Source: Prevotella sp. (GTDB taxonomy: Bacteria; Bacteroidota; Bacteroidia; Bacteroidales; Bacteroidaceae). From it: a DNA stretch of 6,241 nt. The notes beneath the pieces were generated by a model. The model was not told the origin of the DNA, made no database searches, and saw only the letters and a list, made by a program, of their open reading frames with translations. Both the position numbers and the translations under genes were made by a program. Below are positions 1-6,012 of the stretch, piece by piece. The DNA lies in assembly GCA_022511055.1 (NCBI GenBank), contig JAFLSH010000179.1, positions 1 to 6,241 on the forward strand. Direction: 5' to 3'. The stretch's first letter is position 1, and each line of letters opens with the position of its first letter.

Positions 1-2646
1 GGCGGCGTGGGCTATGGCACCAAGCGCGACTGCCTGAAGAAAGAGCCGCAGAAGGGCAACAAGGTGGTGGTGGTTGGCGGCGACAACTATCGCATCGGCC
101 TCGGCGGCGGCTCTGTGTCGTCTGTCGACACGGGCCGTTACAGCAACGGCATTGAGCTGAACGCCGTTCAGCGCGCCAACCCCGAGATGCAGAAACGCGC
201 CTACAACCTGGTGCGCGCCCTCTGCGAAGAAGACGTTAACCCCGTTGTCTCCATTCACGACCACGGCTCTGCCGGCCACCTGAACTGCCTGTCTGAGCTG
301 GTGGAGGACTGCGGCGGCGAGATAGACATGACCAAGCTGCCCATTGGCGACCAGACGCTCTCTTCCAAGGAAATCATTGCCAACGAGAGCCAGGAGCGCA
401 TGGGTCTGCTTATCGACGAGAAGCACATTGACCATGTGCGCCGCATAGCCGAGCGCGAGCGCGCCCCGCTCTATGTGGTCGGCGAGACCACCGGCGATGC
501 CCACTTCTCGTTCAGGCAGGGCGACGGCGTGAAGCCCTTCGACCTGGATGTGGCCCAGATGTTCGGCCACTCGCCAAAGACCGTTATGCGCGACACGACC
601 GTGGAGCGCCACTATGCGCCCGTGACATATACCACCGGCACGACAACGGCAGAGAAGGCAAAGGCCATCAACGCATACCTGGAGCGCGTACTCCAGCTGG
701 AGGCCGTGGCCTGCAAGGACTGGCTTACCAACAAGGTCGACCGCTCCGTGACGGGAAAGATAGCCCGCCAGCAGTGTCAGGGCGAGATACAGCTGCCGCT
801 CTCAGACTGCGGCGTGGTGGCACTCGACTATCGCGGCAAGAAAGGCATAGCCACCGCTCTCGGCCACGCCCCGCAGGCCGGTCTGGCCTCGCCCGAAGCC
901 GGCTCTGTGCTGTCCGTGGCAGAAGCGCTGACCAACATTGTCTGGGCACCGCTGACCAGCGGACTGGAGACGGTCTCTCTCTCGGCCAACTGGATGTGGC
1001 CCTGCCGCTCGCAGAAGGGCGAGGATGCCCGCCTCTACACTGCCGTGAAAGCCCTGTCAGACTTCTGCTGCAGTCTCCACATCAACGTGCCCACGGGCAA
1101 GGACTCGCTCTCGCTCTCGCAGCAATACCCCAACGGCGAGAAGATTATCTCGCCGGGCACGGTCATTGTCAGCGCCGGCGGCGAGGTGTCAGACATCAGG
1201 AAGGTTGTCTCGCCTGTGCTTGTCAACACCAAGAGCGCCAGCCTCTACCACATAGACTTCTCATTCGACGAGCTGAAGCTCGGCGGCTCTGCCTTTGCCC
1301 AGAGCTTGGGCAAGGTGGGCGACGACGTGCCCACGGTGAAGCACCCCGAATATTTTGCCGATGCCTTCAATGCCATTCAGGAGCTTGTCAAGATGGGCTG
1401 GATTATGGCCGGACACGACATCTCGGCCGGCGGCCTCATCACGACCCTGCTCGAAATGGCGTTTGCCAACAAGCGCGGCGGCATACACATCAACCTTCAC
1501 GACCTGACCGCCACAGAAGGCGGCGAGACCGCAGACCTGGTCAAGATTCTCTTTGCCGAGAATCCCGGTGTGGTCATTGAGGTCAGCGACGAACACAAGC
1601 ACGAGTTCCGCAAGTTCATGGAAAGTCGCGGCGTTGGCTATGCCAAGATTGGCTACCCCGTTGAGGACGGCCGCCAGCTGGTGGTCAAGGCCGGCGACGA
1701 GGAGCTGACCTTCGACATCGACCATCTGCGCGATGTGTGGTACAAGACCAGCTACCTGCTCGACCGCCGCCAGAGCTTCAACGGCAAGGCGAAGGAGCGT
1801 TTCGAGAACTACAAGCAGCAGCCGCTGGAGATGAAGTTCCCGAAGGGCTTCACTGGCACACTGGCACAGCACGGCATCAGCGCTGACCGCCGCAAGCCCA
1901 CAGGCATCAAGGCCGCCATCATTCGCGAGAAGGGCACTAACGGCGAGCGCGAGATGGCCTACTCCATGTATCTGGCGGGCTTCGACGTGAAGGATGTCAT
2001 GATGACCGACCTCATCAGCGGCCGCGAGACGCTTGACGACATACACCTGATTGTCTTCTGCGGCGGCTTCTCCAACAGCGACGTGCTGGGCTCGGCCAAG
2101 GGCTGGGCAGGCGCGTTCCTCTACAACCCGAAGGCCAAGGAGGCACTCGACAAGTTCTACGCCCGCAACGACACCCTCTCGCTCGGCATCTGCAACGGCT
2201 GCCAGCTCATGGTGGAGCTGGGGCTGACGGGCGCAAAGGGCGCCAAGATGCTGCACAACGACAGCCACAAGTTCGAGAGCGAGTTCGTGACGTTGCAGAT
2301 TCCGCAGAACCACTCAGTCATGTTCGGCTCGCTGTCGGGCAGCAAGCTCGGCCTGTGGGTAGCCCACGGCGAGGGCAAGTTCTCGCTGCCCGAGCCGGAA
2401 GCCAGCTACAGCATTGTGGCCAAGTATAACTACCACGGCTATCCCGCCAACCCCAACGGCTCCGACTACGACGTGGCGGGCATCTGCTCTGCCGACGGGC
2501 GGCATCTCTGCATGATGCCCCATCTGGAGCGGGCCATCTTCCCGTGGCAGTGTGCCTGGTATCCCGCCGGCCGCCGCCAAGACGAGGTGACACCGTGGAT
2601 AGAGGCGTTTGTCAACGCCCGGAAGTGGATAGAGCAAAACGCATAG
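1..2646 (+). CDS. purL: Phosphoribosylformylglycinamidine synthase (FGAM synthase), 5'-truncated
   Basis: This is the fourth step of purine synthesis: FGAR + glutamine + ATP give FGAM + glutamate, in the cytoplasm. The reading frame is open from base 1, so the gene starts before the window; the GTG at 7 is an internal Val codon. The visible 881 residues align by eye along the long single-chain PurL of E. coli, starting near its GG(I/V)G stretch. Bacteroidales PurL is usually about 1230 aa, so about 350 N-terminal residues are missing. Visible in order: a glycine-rich GLGGGS segment (about 35), NESQERMG (about 128-135), the second synthetase half with SANWMW (about 328) and GKDSLSLS (366), GHDISAGG (about 471), and a class I glutamine amidotransferase domain from about 637. 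The amidotransferase triad is intact: nucleophile Cys731 in GICNGC, then His841 and Glu843 in MMPHLER. No frameshift is seen. A transporter gene follows after 2 nt. The gene identity is secure. Confidence 0.97.
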   Translation, partial: GGVGYGTKRDCLKKEPQKGNKVVVVGGDNYRIGLGGGSVSSVDTGRYSNGIELNAVQRANPEMQKRAYNLVRALCEEDVNPVVSIHDHGSAGHLNCLSELVEDCGGEIDMTKLPIGDQTLSSKEIIANESQERMGLLIDEKHIDHVRRIAERERAPLYVVGETTGDAHFSFRQGDGVKPFDLDVAQMFGHSPKTVMRDTTVERHYAPVTYTTGTTTAEKAKAINAYLERVLQLEAVACKDWLTNKVDRSVTGKIARQQCQGEIQLPLSDCGVVALDYRGKKGIATALGHAPQAGLASPEAGSVLSVAEALTNIVWAPLTSGLETVSLSANWMWPCRSQKGEDARLYTAVKALSDFCCSLHINVPTGKDSLSLSQQYPNGEKIISPGTVIVSAGGEVSDIRKVVSPVLVNTKSASLYHIDFSFDELKLGGSAFAQSLGKVGDDVPTVKHPEYFADAFNAIQELVKMGWIMAGHDISAGGLITTLLEMAFANKRGGIHINLHDLTATEGGETADLVKILFAENPGVVIEVSDEHKHEFRKFMESRGVGYAKIGYPVEDGRQLVVKAGDEELTFDIDHLRDVWYKTSYLLDRRQSFNGKAKERFENYKQQPLEMKFPKGFTGTLAQHGISADRRKPTGIKAAIIREKGTNGEREMAYSMYLAGFDVKDVMMTDLISGRETLDDIHLIVFCGGFSNSDVLGSAKGWAGAFLYNPKAKEALDKFYARNDTLSLGICNGCQLMVELGLTGAKGAKMLHNDSHKFESEFVTLQIPQNHSVMFGSLSGSKLGLWVAHGEGKFSLPEPEASYSIVAKYNYHGYPANPNGSDYDVAGICSADGRHLCMMPHLERAIFPWQCAWYPAGRRQDEVTPWIEAFVNARKWIEQNA

Positions 2647-2648
2647 CC

Positions 2649-3185
2649 ATGAATCGCGAGCTGTTCCGCACCTTCTTTCACATTGGCATATTCACCCTCG
2701 GGGGTGGATATGCCATGATTCCGCTAATAGAACAAGAGGTGGTGACCCGCCACAAGTGGGTCAGCAAGGAAGAGCTGGTCGACCTGATAGCCATTGCCCA
2801 GAGCTGCCCCGGCGTGTTCGCCATCAACATTGCCACGTTCATCGGCTACAAGCTGCGGGGCATCGGCGGGGCAGTCAGCACCACGCTCGGCACGGCTCTG
2901 CCTTCGTTTCTCATCATTCTGGCCATTGCCATCTTCTTCAAGACCTTTCAGGATGTGCCCGCCATTGCCGCTGCCTTCCGTGGCATACGCCCCGCCGTGG
3001 TGGCGCTGATAGCCGTGCCCACGTTCCGCATGGCGCAGTCGGCCCGGATTGGGTGGACCAACTGCTGGATTCCCATCGCCTCGGCCATAGCCATCTGGCT
3101 GCTCGGCGTGTCACCCATCTATATCATCTTGATAGCCGGCATCTGCGGCTTTGTCTACGGCACACTGATTAAGCCCACCGAATAA
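2649..3185 (+). CDS. CHR-family chromate-type transporter, first half of a split pair
   Basis: A 178-aa inner-membrane protein of the chromate ion transporter (CHR/ChrA) family, single-domain short form. Typical features are the N-terminal TLGGGYAMIPLIEQEVV (16-32), the W-S-x-E-E-L-x-D segment (37-45), AQSCPGVFAIN (50-60) where many family members read PGP, an LPS turn (84-86) before a hydrophobic helix, and RGIRPAVVAL (111-120), the repeat hallmark. Several hydrophobic segments cover most of its length. The ATG at 2649 is chosen because the family's conserved N-terminus begins there; an in-frame ATG at 2544 would add 35 residues inside purL that do not look membrane-like. It starts 2 nt after the purL stop, so it is probably co-transcribed and translationally coupled. 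Single-domain CHR proteins are known to work in adjacent pairs, and the partner follows. Chromate as substrate comes from the family name only; the natural substrate is unknown. Confidence 0.9.
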   Translation: MNRELFRTFFHIGIFTLGGGYAMIPLIEQEVVTRHKWVSKEELVDLIAIAQSCPGVFAINIATFIGYKLRGIGGAVSTTLGTALPSFLIILAIAIFFKTFQDVPAIAAAFRGIRPAVVALIAVPTFRMAQSARIGWTNCWIPIASAIAIWLLGVSPIYIILIAGICGFVYGTLIKPTE

Positions 3186-3200
3186 CCCCACGAGCCGCCC

Positions 3201-3776
3201 ATGATATACCTCGACCTGTTCATCACCTTCTTCAAGATTGGCCTCTTCGGCTTCGGCGGCGGCTACGGCATGCTCTCGCTCATTCAGCACGAGACCGTTG
3301 AGCGCGCCCACTGGCTCTCGACCGCCGAGTTCACCGACATTGTGGCCATCTCGCAGATGACCCCCGGCCCCATTGGCATCAACTCGGCCACCTACTGCGG
3401 CTACACCGCCATACACAATGCCGGCTACGGCCACCTCATGGGCATTCTCGGCTCGGCCACGGCCACGCTGGCGCTGATGCTGCCTTCGTTCATTCTGATG
3501 ATTCTCATCAGCCGGATGTTCATGCGCTACATGAACACGCCCGCGGTCAAGGCCATTTTTGCCGGCCTGCGCCCTGCCGTGGTCGGCCTGTTGGCGGCGG
3601 CCACGCTGCTGCTCTGCAACGCCGACAACTTCTCGACCCCCACGCAGAATCCGTGGCAGTTCTGCATCAGCCTGGCACTCTGCCTGGCTACGGTCTTCGG
3701 CACGGGCTACCTGCGCATCAACCCCATCCGCATGATTTGCTACAGCGCCCTGGCGGGCCTGTTGCTGCTCTATTAG
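3201..3776 (+). CDS. CHR-family chromate-type transporter, second half of a split pair
   Basis: A 191-aa membrane protein, homologous to the gene before it and likely its obligate partner. Both share the FGGGYGM/LGGGYAM motif (here 18-24), W-L-S-x-x-E-F-x-D (38-46), an MTPGPIGINSAT segment (53-64) that keeps the canonical PGP, a second LPS motif before a hydrophobic helix, and AGLRPAVVGLL, matching RGIRPAVVALI in the first protein. In long ChrA proteins the two domains are fused in one chain; here they are separate genes 15 nt apart, arranged for joint expression. The two halves insert with opposite topology in characterised short-chain pairs, which is family knowledge and not something I can see. 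The ATG at 3201 is the only start giving the conserved N-terminus. The CDS ends at TAG 3774-3776 with no obvious terminator hairpin behind it. Substrate is unproven. Confidence 0.9.
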   Translation: MIYLDLFITFFKIGLFGFGGGYGMLSLIQHETVERAHWLSTAEFTDIVAISQMTPGPIGINSATYCGYTAIHNAGYGHLMGILGSATATLALMLPSFILMILISRMFMRYMNTPAVKAIFAGLRPAVVGLLAAATLLLCNADNFSTPTQNPWQFCISLALCLATVFGTGYLRINPIRMICYSALAGLLLLY

Positions 3777-3822
3777 CACACACCGACACACTTATTTACA
3801 AACAACTAACAACCAAAAACAA
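3777..3822 (+). promoter_or_regulatory. AT-rich, nearly G-free leader before the GH43 gene
   Basis: This 46-nt spacer is strikingly poor in G and rich in A and C, ending in ACAACCAAAAACAA just before the ATG, within a region that is otherwise GC-rich. Such unstructured A-rich leaders commonly stand in for a Shine-Dalgarno sequence in Bacteroidetes. I find no TAnnTTTG -7 element in or just before it, so either the promoter is non-consensus or the gene is read through from the transporter genes. Confidence 0.5.
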
Positions 3823-4848
3823 ATGACAATGAAACTAAACAACCCGCTCGTGCTTCTGGCCGCCCTGCTGGCCTTGCACACCACCTTCGCCACGGCGCAG
3901 CGCCGCCCCCGCGCGCCCCGCCAGGCTTTCAAGACCGACACTGCCATGGTCCACGACCCCGTGATGGCCTACGAAGACGGCCAGTACTACCTGCTCTCCA
4001 CCGGCATGGGCATCAGCTGGGCCACCTCGGCCGACCGCAAGACGTGGACCGTGCAGCCCACCCCGTTCCTGAAAGACATTCCCGACTGGACACGCGACTC
4101 CGTGCCGGGCTTCCGCAGCCATGTCTGGGCGCCAGACATCATCCGCAAAGACGGCCTCTGGTGGCTGGCCTACAGCTGCTCCACCTTCGGCAAGAACACT
4201 TCGGCCATTGGGCTCATGGCCAGCGAGAAGCTCAGCGGCCCGTGGCGCGACTGCGGCCCCATAGTCTGCTCCAAGGACAAGCGCAACGACTGGAACGCCA
4301 TAGACCCCAACTTCATCATCGACGACGAGGGTACGCCGTGGATGACGTGGGGCTCGTTCTGGGATGGAATCCAGCTGGCGCGCCTCGACCACACCATGCA
4401 CCTGGCCACCACGCCCAAGACCATTGCCCGCCGCTATGCCCGCGGACAGGAGACCAAGGAGCCCAACCCCACCTCTCAGTTCGCCGGCCCCAATGCCATC
4501 GAAGCACCCTTCATCTTCCGCCACGGCGACTACTACTACCTCTTTGTCTCGTGGGACTACTGCTGCCGCGGTGCTAAGTCTAACTACCGCGTGGCCGTGG
4601 GCCGCTCGCGCCAGGTGGCGGGCCCATACCTCGACCGCAGCGGGTGCGACATGGTGAAAGGTGGCGGCACTGTCATTCTCGAAGGCGACAAGCAGCAGTA
4701 CGAGGCCGCCGGCCACTGTGCTGTCTACCACTTCGACGGCAAGGACATCTTCATCTGCCATGGCTATTCTGCCACCATGAACGGCGCGGCCCTGCTCGTG
4801 CAGCGCGACATCAAGTGGACCGCCGACGGTTGGCCTGAACTTCACTAA
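3823..4848 (+). CDS. Secreted GH43 arabinan endo-1,5-alpha-L-arabinanase
   Basis: Predicted to cut internal alpha-1,5 links of arabinan, the pectin side chain, outside the cytoplasm. The 341-aa protein has a signal peptide (Lys4, hydrophobic core about 8-18, likely cut after ATA near residue 25; no lipobox Cys, so not a lipoprotein), then a short Arg/Pro-rich linker and one catalytic domain. The inverting GH43 triad is present: base Asp45 in VHDPVM, pKa-modulating Asp161 in AIDPNF, acid Glu227 in IEAPF. The spacing is close to the 38/158/221 I recall for Cellvibrio Arb43A. Other signs of the endo-arabinanase subfamily are CSTFGKNTSAIGL, WGSFWDGIQL, YYYLFVSWDYCCRG, GGGT and CHGY with His313, which matches the conserved cation-site His. 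The chain stops at the end of the catalytic domain; no carbohydrate-binding module follows. ATG 3823 or ATG 3829 could be the start, a difference of two residues. No SusC/SusD or other glycan gene is in view. Confidence 0.9.
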   Translation: MTMKLNNPLVLLAALLALHTTFATAQRRPRAPRQAFKTDTAMVHDPVMAYEDGQYYLLSTGMGISWATSADRKTWTVQPTPFLKDIPDWTRDSVPGFRSHVWAPDIIRKDGLWWLAYSCSTFGKNTSAIGLMASEKLSGPWRDCGPIVCSKDKRNDWNAIDPNFIIDDEGTPWMTWGSFWDGIQLARLDHTMHLATTPKTIARRYARGQETKEPNPTSQFAGPNAIEAPFIFRHGDYYYLFVSWDYCCRGAKSNYRVAVGRSRQVAGPYLDRSGCDMVKGGGTVILEGDKQQYEAAGHCAVYHFDGKDIFICHGYSATMNGAALLVQRDIKWTADGWPELH

Positions 4849-4896
4849 ATTACGCGCCGACTGTTTGGCAATTAGCATTAGCCATACAAATATTTT

Positions 4897-4954
4897 TCTG
4901 TTTATAGCGCGCTAAGAACTCATTTTCCCACGTTCTCAGCCTGCTATAAACAGA
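4897..4954. repeat. Long imperfect inverted repeat; possible terminator or palindromic element
   Basis: The left arm 4897-4919 and right arm 4932-4954 are 23 nt each and pair at 20 positions around a 12-nt loop (4920-4931). The outer 12 bp are perfect (TCTGTTTATAGC against GCTATAAACAGA); two mismatches and one A/C mismatch interrupt the inner part, which ends in AGAAC/GTTCT. It starts 48 nt after the GH43 stop. As RNA it would form a very stable hairpin, but only a weak TTTCT follows, so a classical U-tract terminator is not clear. It could stop GH43 transcription, insulate the next promoter, or be a copy of a dispersed palindromic repeat. Confidence 0.8.
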
Positions 4955-5021
4955 TTTCTATGCGAAAGCCGTTGTTTTGCTTAGTTCTTGCAAAAGTAAG
5001 CGACATTTCTTTTAAAAAGTC

Positions 5022-5052
5022 TTTGCGCTTTCAAAATTTATGTCTATCTTTG
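5022..5052 (+). promoter_or_regulatory. Bacteroidetes-type promoter (-33/-7) for the nucleotidyltransferase cassette
   Basis: The -33 element TTTG lies at 5022-5025 and the -7 element TATCTTTG at 5045-5052, with 19 nt between them. This matches the Bacteroidetes housekeeping sigma consensus TTTG-N19-21-TAnnTTTG with no mismatch. Transcription would be expected to start around 5057-5060, giving a leader of about 55-60 nt before the ATG at 5116. It reads only into the small-protein/nucleotidyltransferase pair. Confidence 0.8.
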
Positions 5053-5115
5053 TGCCATCTTTAGCAAGGCAGGAAGCCCCTTGGGCAATCGGCCGAGAAA
5101 AGCAAAAGCCACTTT

Positions 5116-5376
5116 ATGTCACGCGAACAGATTATAGACAAACACAAGAGCCTTTTCTGGTACACGCCAGAGGCAGAGAAGCAGAACATCAGCGATGCCC
5201 TGCTTGTGGAACGCATTCTCAACGACGGCACACTTGACGATTGCCGTGAACTTATCCATACACTTGGCGGTGAGCATGTGGCGAAGGTGTTCTTTTCTGC
5301 CAAAGGGCGACAGAAGAATAATTACTACCCGGAAATCTACAACTTTTTTTCCCTTGTTCTGAAGAAATATGTATAG
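5116..5376 (+). CDS. DUF6922-like small protein, putative antitoxin partner
   Basis: An 86-aa soluble protein with no signal peptide or membrane segment. Its pattern recalls the DUF6922 family as I remember it: an N-terminal LFW (13-15), a helix with LLVERILNDGTLDD (29-42) ending at a conserved Gly, a Leu-rich helix, a Gly-Gly turn (51-52), a basic stretch K-G-R-Q-K (63-67), and a C-terminal YNFFSLVL helix (75-82). Such proteins are often encoded directly before AbiEii-like nucleotidyltransferases in Bacteroidetes, as here. An antitoxin role is inferred from size, order and overlap, not from a known fold. It lacks the winged-helix look and length of AbiEi. The ATG at 5116 is the only upstream start codon in frame after the promoter; the ribosome site is weak (GAGAAAAG about 15 nt upstream). 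Its stop overlaps the next gene by 8 nt. Confidence 0.75.
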   Translation: MSREQIIDKHKSLFWYTPEAEKQNISDALLVERILNDGTLDDCRELIHTLGGEHVAKVFFSAKGRQKNNYYPEIYNFFSLVLKKYV

Positions 5377-5992
5377 TGTGATTCTGAGCGACAAGCAAAG
5401 ACAGCTGCTGCCACTGATGTCGCAGTTTCGCCGTGAATACTATTTGGTTGGGGGTACGGCTATAGCTTTATACATCGGCCACAGGCGCTCAATTGACTTT
5501 GATTTGTTTAAACTGTCAGCCATCAACCACAAGCGTAATCTTGAAAAGATTTCATCTTCTTCTTTTGACCATTTGGTTACTCGACGGGTGCCTGAACAAA
5601 TGAACATGATTGTCAATGACGTTAAAGTAACATTTTTCCAATATCCCTTCCCTGTAGCTCCAACTAATAAGTATGACAGCTATTTCCGATTGCCTTCCCT
5701 ACTTCAACTGGCCGCAATGAAGGCGTATGCTCTTGGCCGCCGTTCAAAATGGAAGGACTACGTAGACCTTTATTTTTTGCTGTGCAATCATTTTACGATA
5801 TCAGAAATTTCATCTGCTGCCATTCAGTTGTTTGGTGAACTGTATTCTGAGAAGATGTTCCGCTCGCAACTCTGTTATTTCGATGATGTTGACTATACAG
5901 AAACTGTGGACTATCTTATTCCCAATCCACCTACAGATGAAGAAATAAAATGTAGACTTACAGAAATTTCCGTGCAAGGACTGGATTTGTAA
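5369..5992 (+). CDS. AbiEii/AbiGii-type (DUF1814) nucleotidyltransferase, putative toxin
   Basis: A 207-aa cytoplasmic protein of the minimal nucleotidyltransferase superfamily. The signature is clear: VGGTAIAL (27-34), then RRSIDFDLF (39-47) supplying metal ligands Asp43 and Asp45, and the AbiEii helix MKAYALGRRSKWKDYVDLYFLL (117-138, split here at the Arg-Ser) with Lys118, Lys129, Asp130 and Asp133. The strand expected to carry a third acid reads VKVTFFQYPF (85-94), with Thr88 where I would expect Asp. Family members characterised as toxins (AbiEii, MenT) transfer nucleotides, for example to tRNA, and give phage defence or growth arrest; that activity here is inference. The ATG at 5369 lies within the preceding gene's last codons (8-nt overlap, ATGTATAG), implying translational coupling. 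Codon and base use is more AT-rich than purL or the GH43 gene, consistent with horizontal acquisition. A non-toxic housekeeping nucleotidyltransferase is less likely. Confidence 0.88.
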   Translation: MYSVILSDKQRQLLPLMSQFRREYYLVGGTAIALYIGHRRSIDFDLFKLSAINHKRNLEKISSSSFDHLVTRRVPEQMNMIVNDVKVTFFQYPFPVAPTNKYDSYFRLPSLLQLAAMKAYALGRRSKWKDYVDLYFLLCNHFTISEISSAAIQLFGELYSEKMFRSQLCYFDDVDYTETVDYLIPNPPTDEEIKCRLTEISVQGLDL

Positions 5993-6012
5993 ATTGTAAA
6001 TGTGTTTCAAGT

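Noticed and set aside
774..1580. 268-aa + strand frame inside purL
   Set aside because: It is out of frame with purL, very rich in Arg, Pro and Gly, and has no family features; it is a shadow of high GC.
1261..2313. 350-aa open frame on the minus strand opposite purL
   Set aside because: It lies wholly antisense to an intact, recognisable PurL. Long antisense frames are expected in GC-rich coding DNA, and its Val/Ala/Leu-rich composition shows no domain.
2544..2648. Upstream extension of the first transporter to the ATG at 2544
   Set aside because: The added 35 residues are Arg/Pro-rich and lie out of frame within the essential end of PurL; the conserved CHR N-terminus begins at 2649.
3111..3791. 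226-aa minus-strand frame opposite the second transporter gene
   Set aside because: It is antisense to a well-supported membrane protein and its composition is an artefact of that gene's codons.
3835..4878. 347-aa open frame on the minus strand opposite the GH43 gene
   Set aside because: It mirrors the GH43 codons, has low-complexity Val/Ala/Gly/Arg content and no recognisable motif; the + strand gene has full catalytic residues.
4897..4954. The palindrome as a CRISPR repeat, att site or IS end
   Set aside because: There is a single copy, no spacers, no integrase or transposase gene, and no flanking target duplication visible.
5065..5083. Small CAAGG/CCTTG hairpin in the leader of the cassette, considered as an operator or riboswitch
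   Set aside because: The stem is only 5 bp with a 9-nt loop and competes with a GCCC/GGGC pairing beside it; this is within chance.
5119..5394. 91-aa minus-strand frame opposite the small DUF6922-like gene
   Set aside because: No promoter or family match. The + strand frame has a consensus promoter and overlaps its partner gene in the way expected of an operon.
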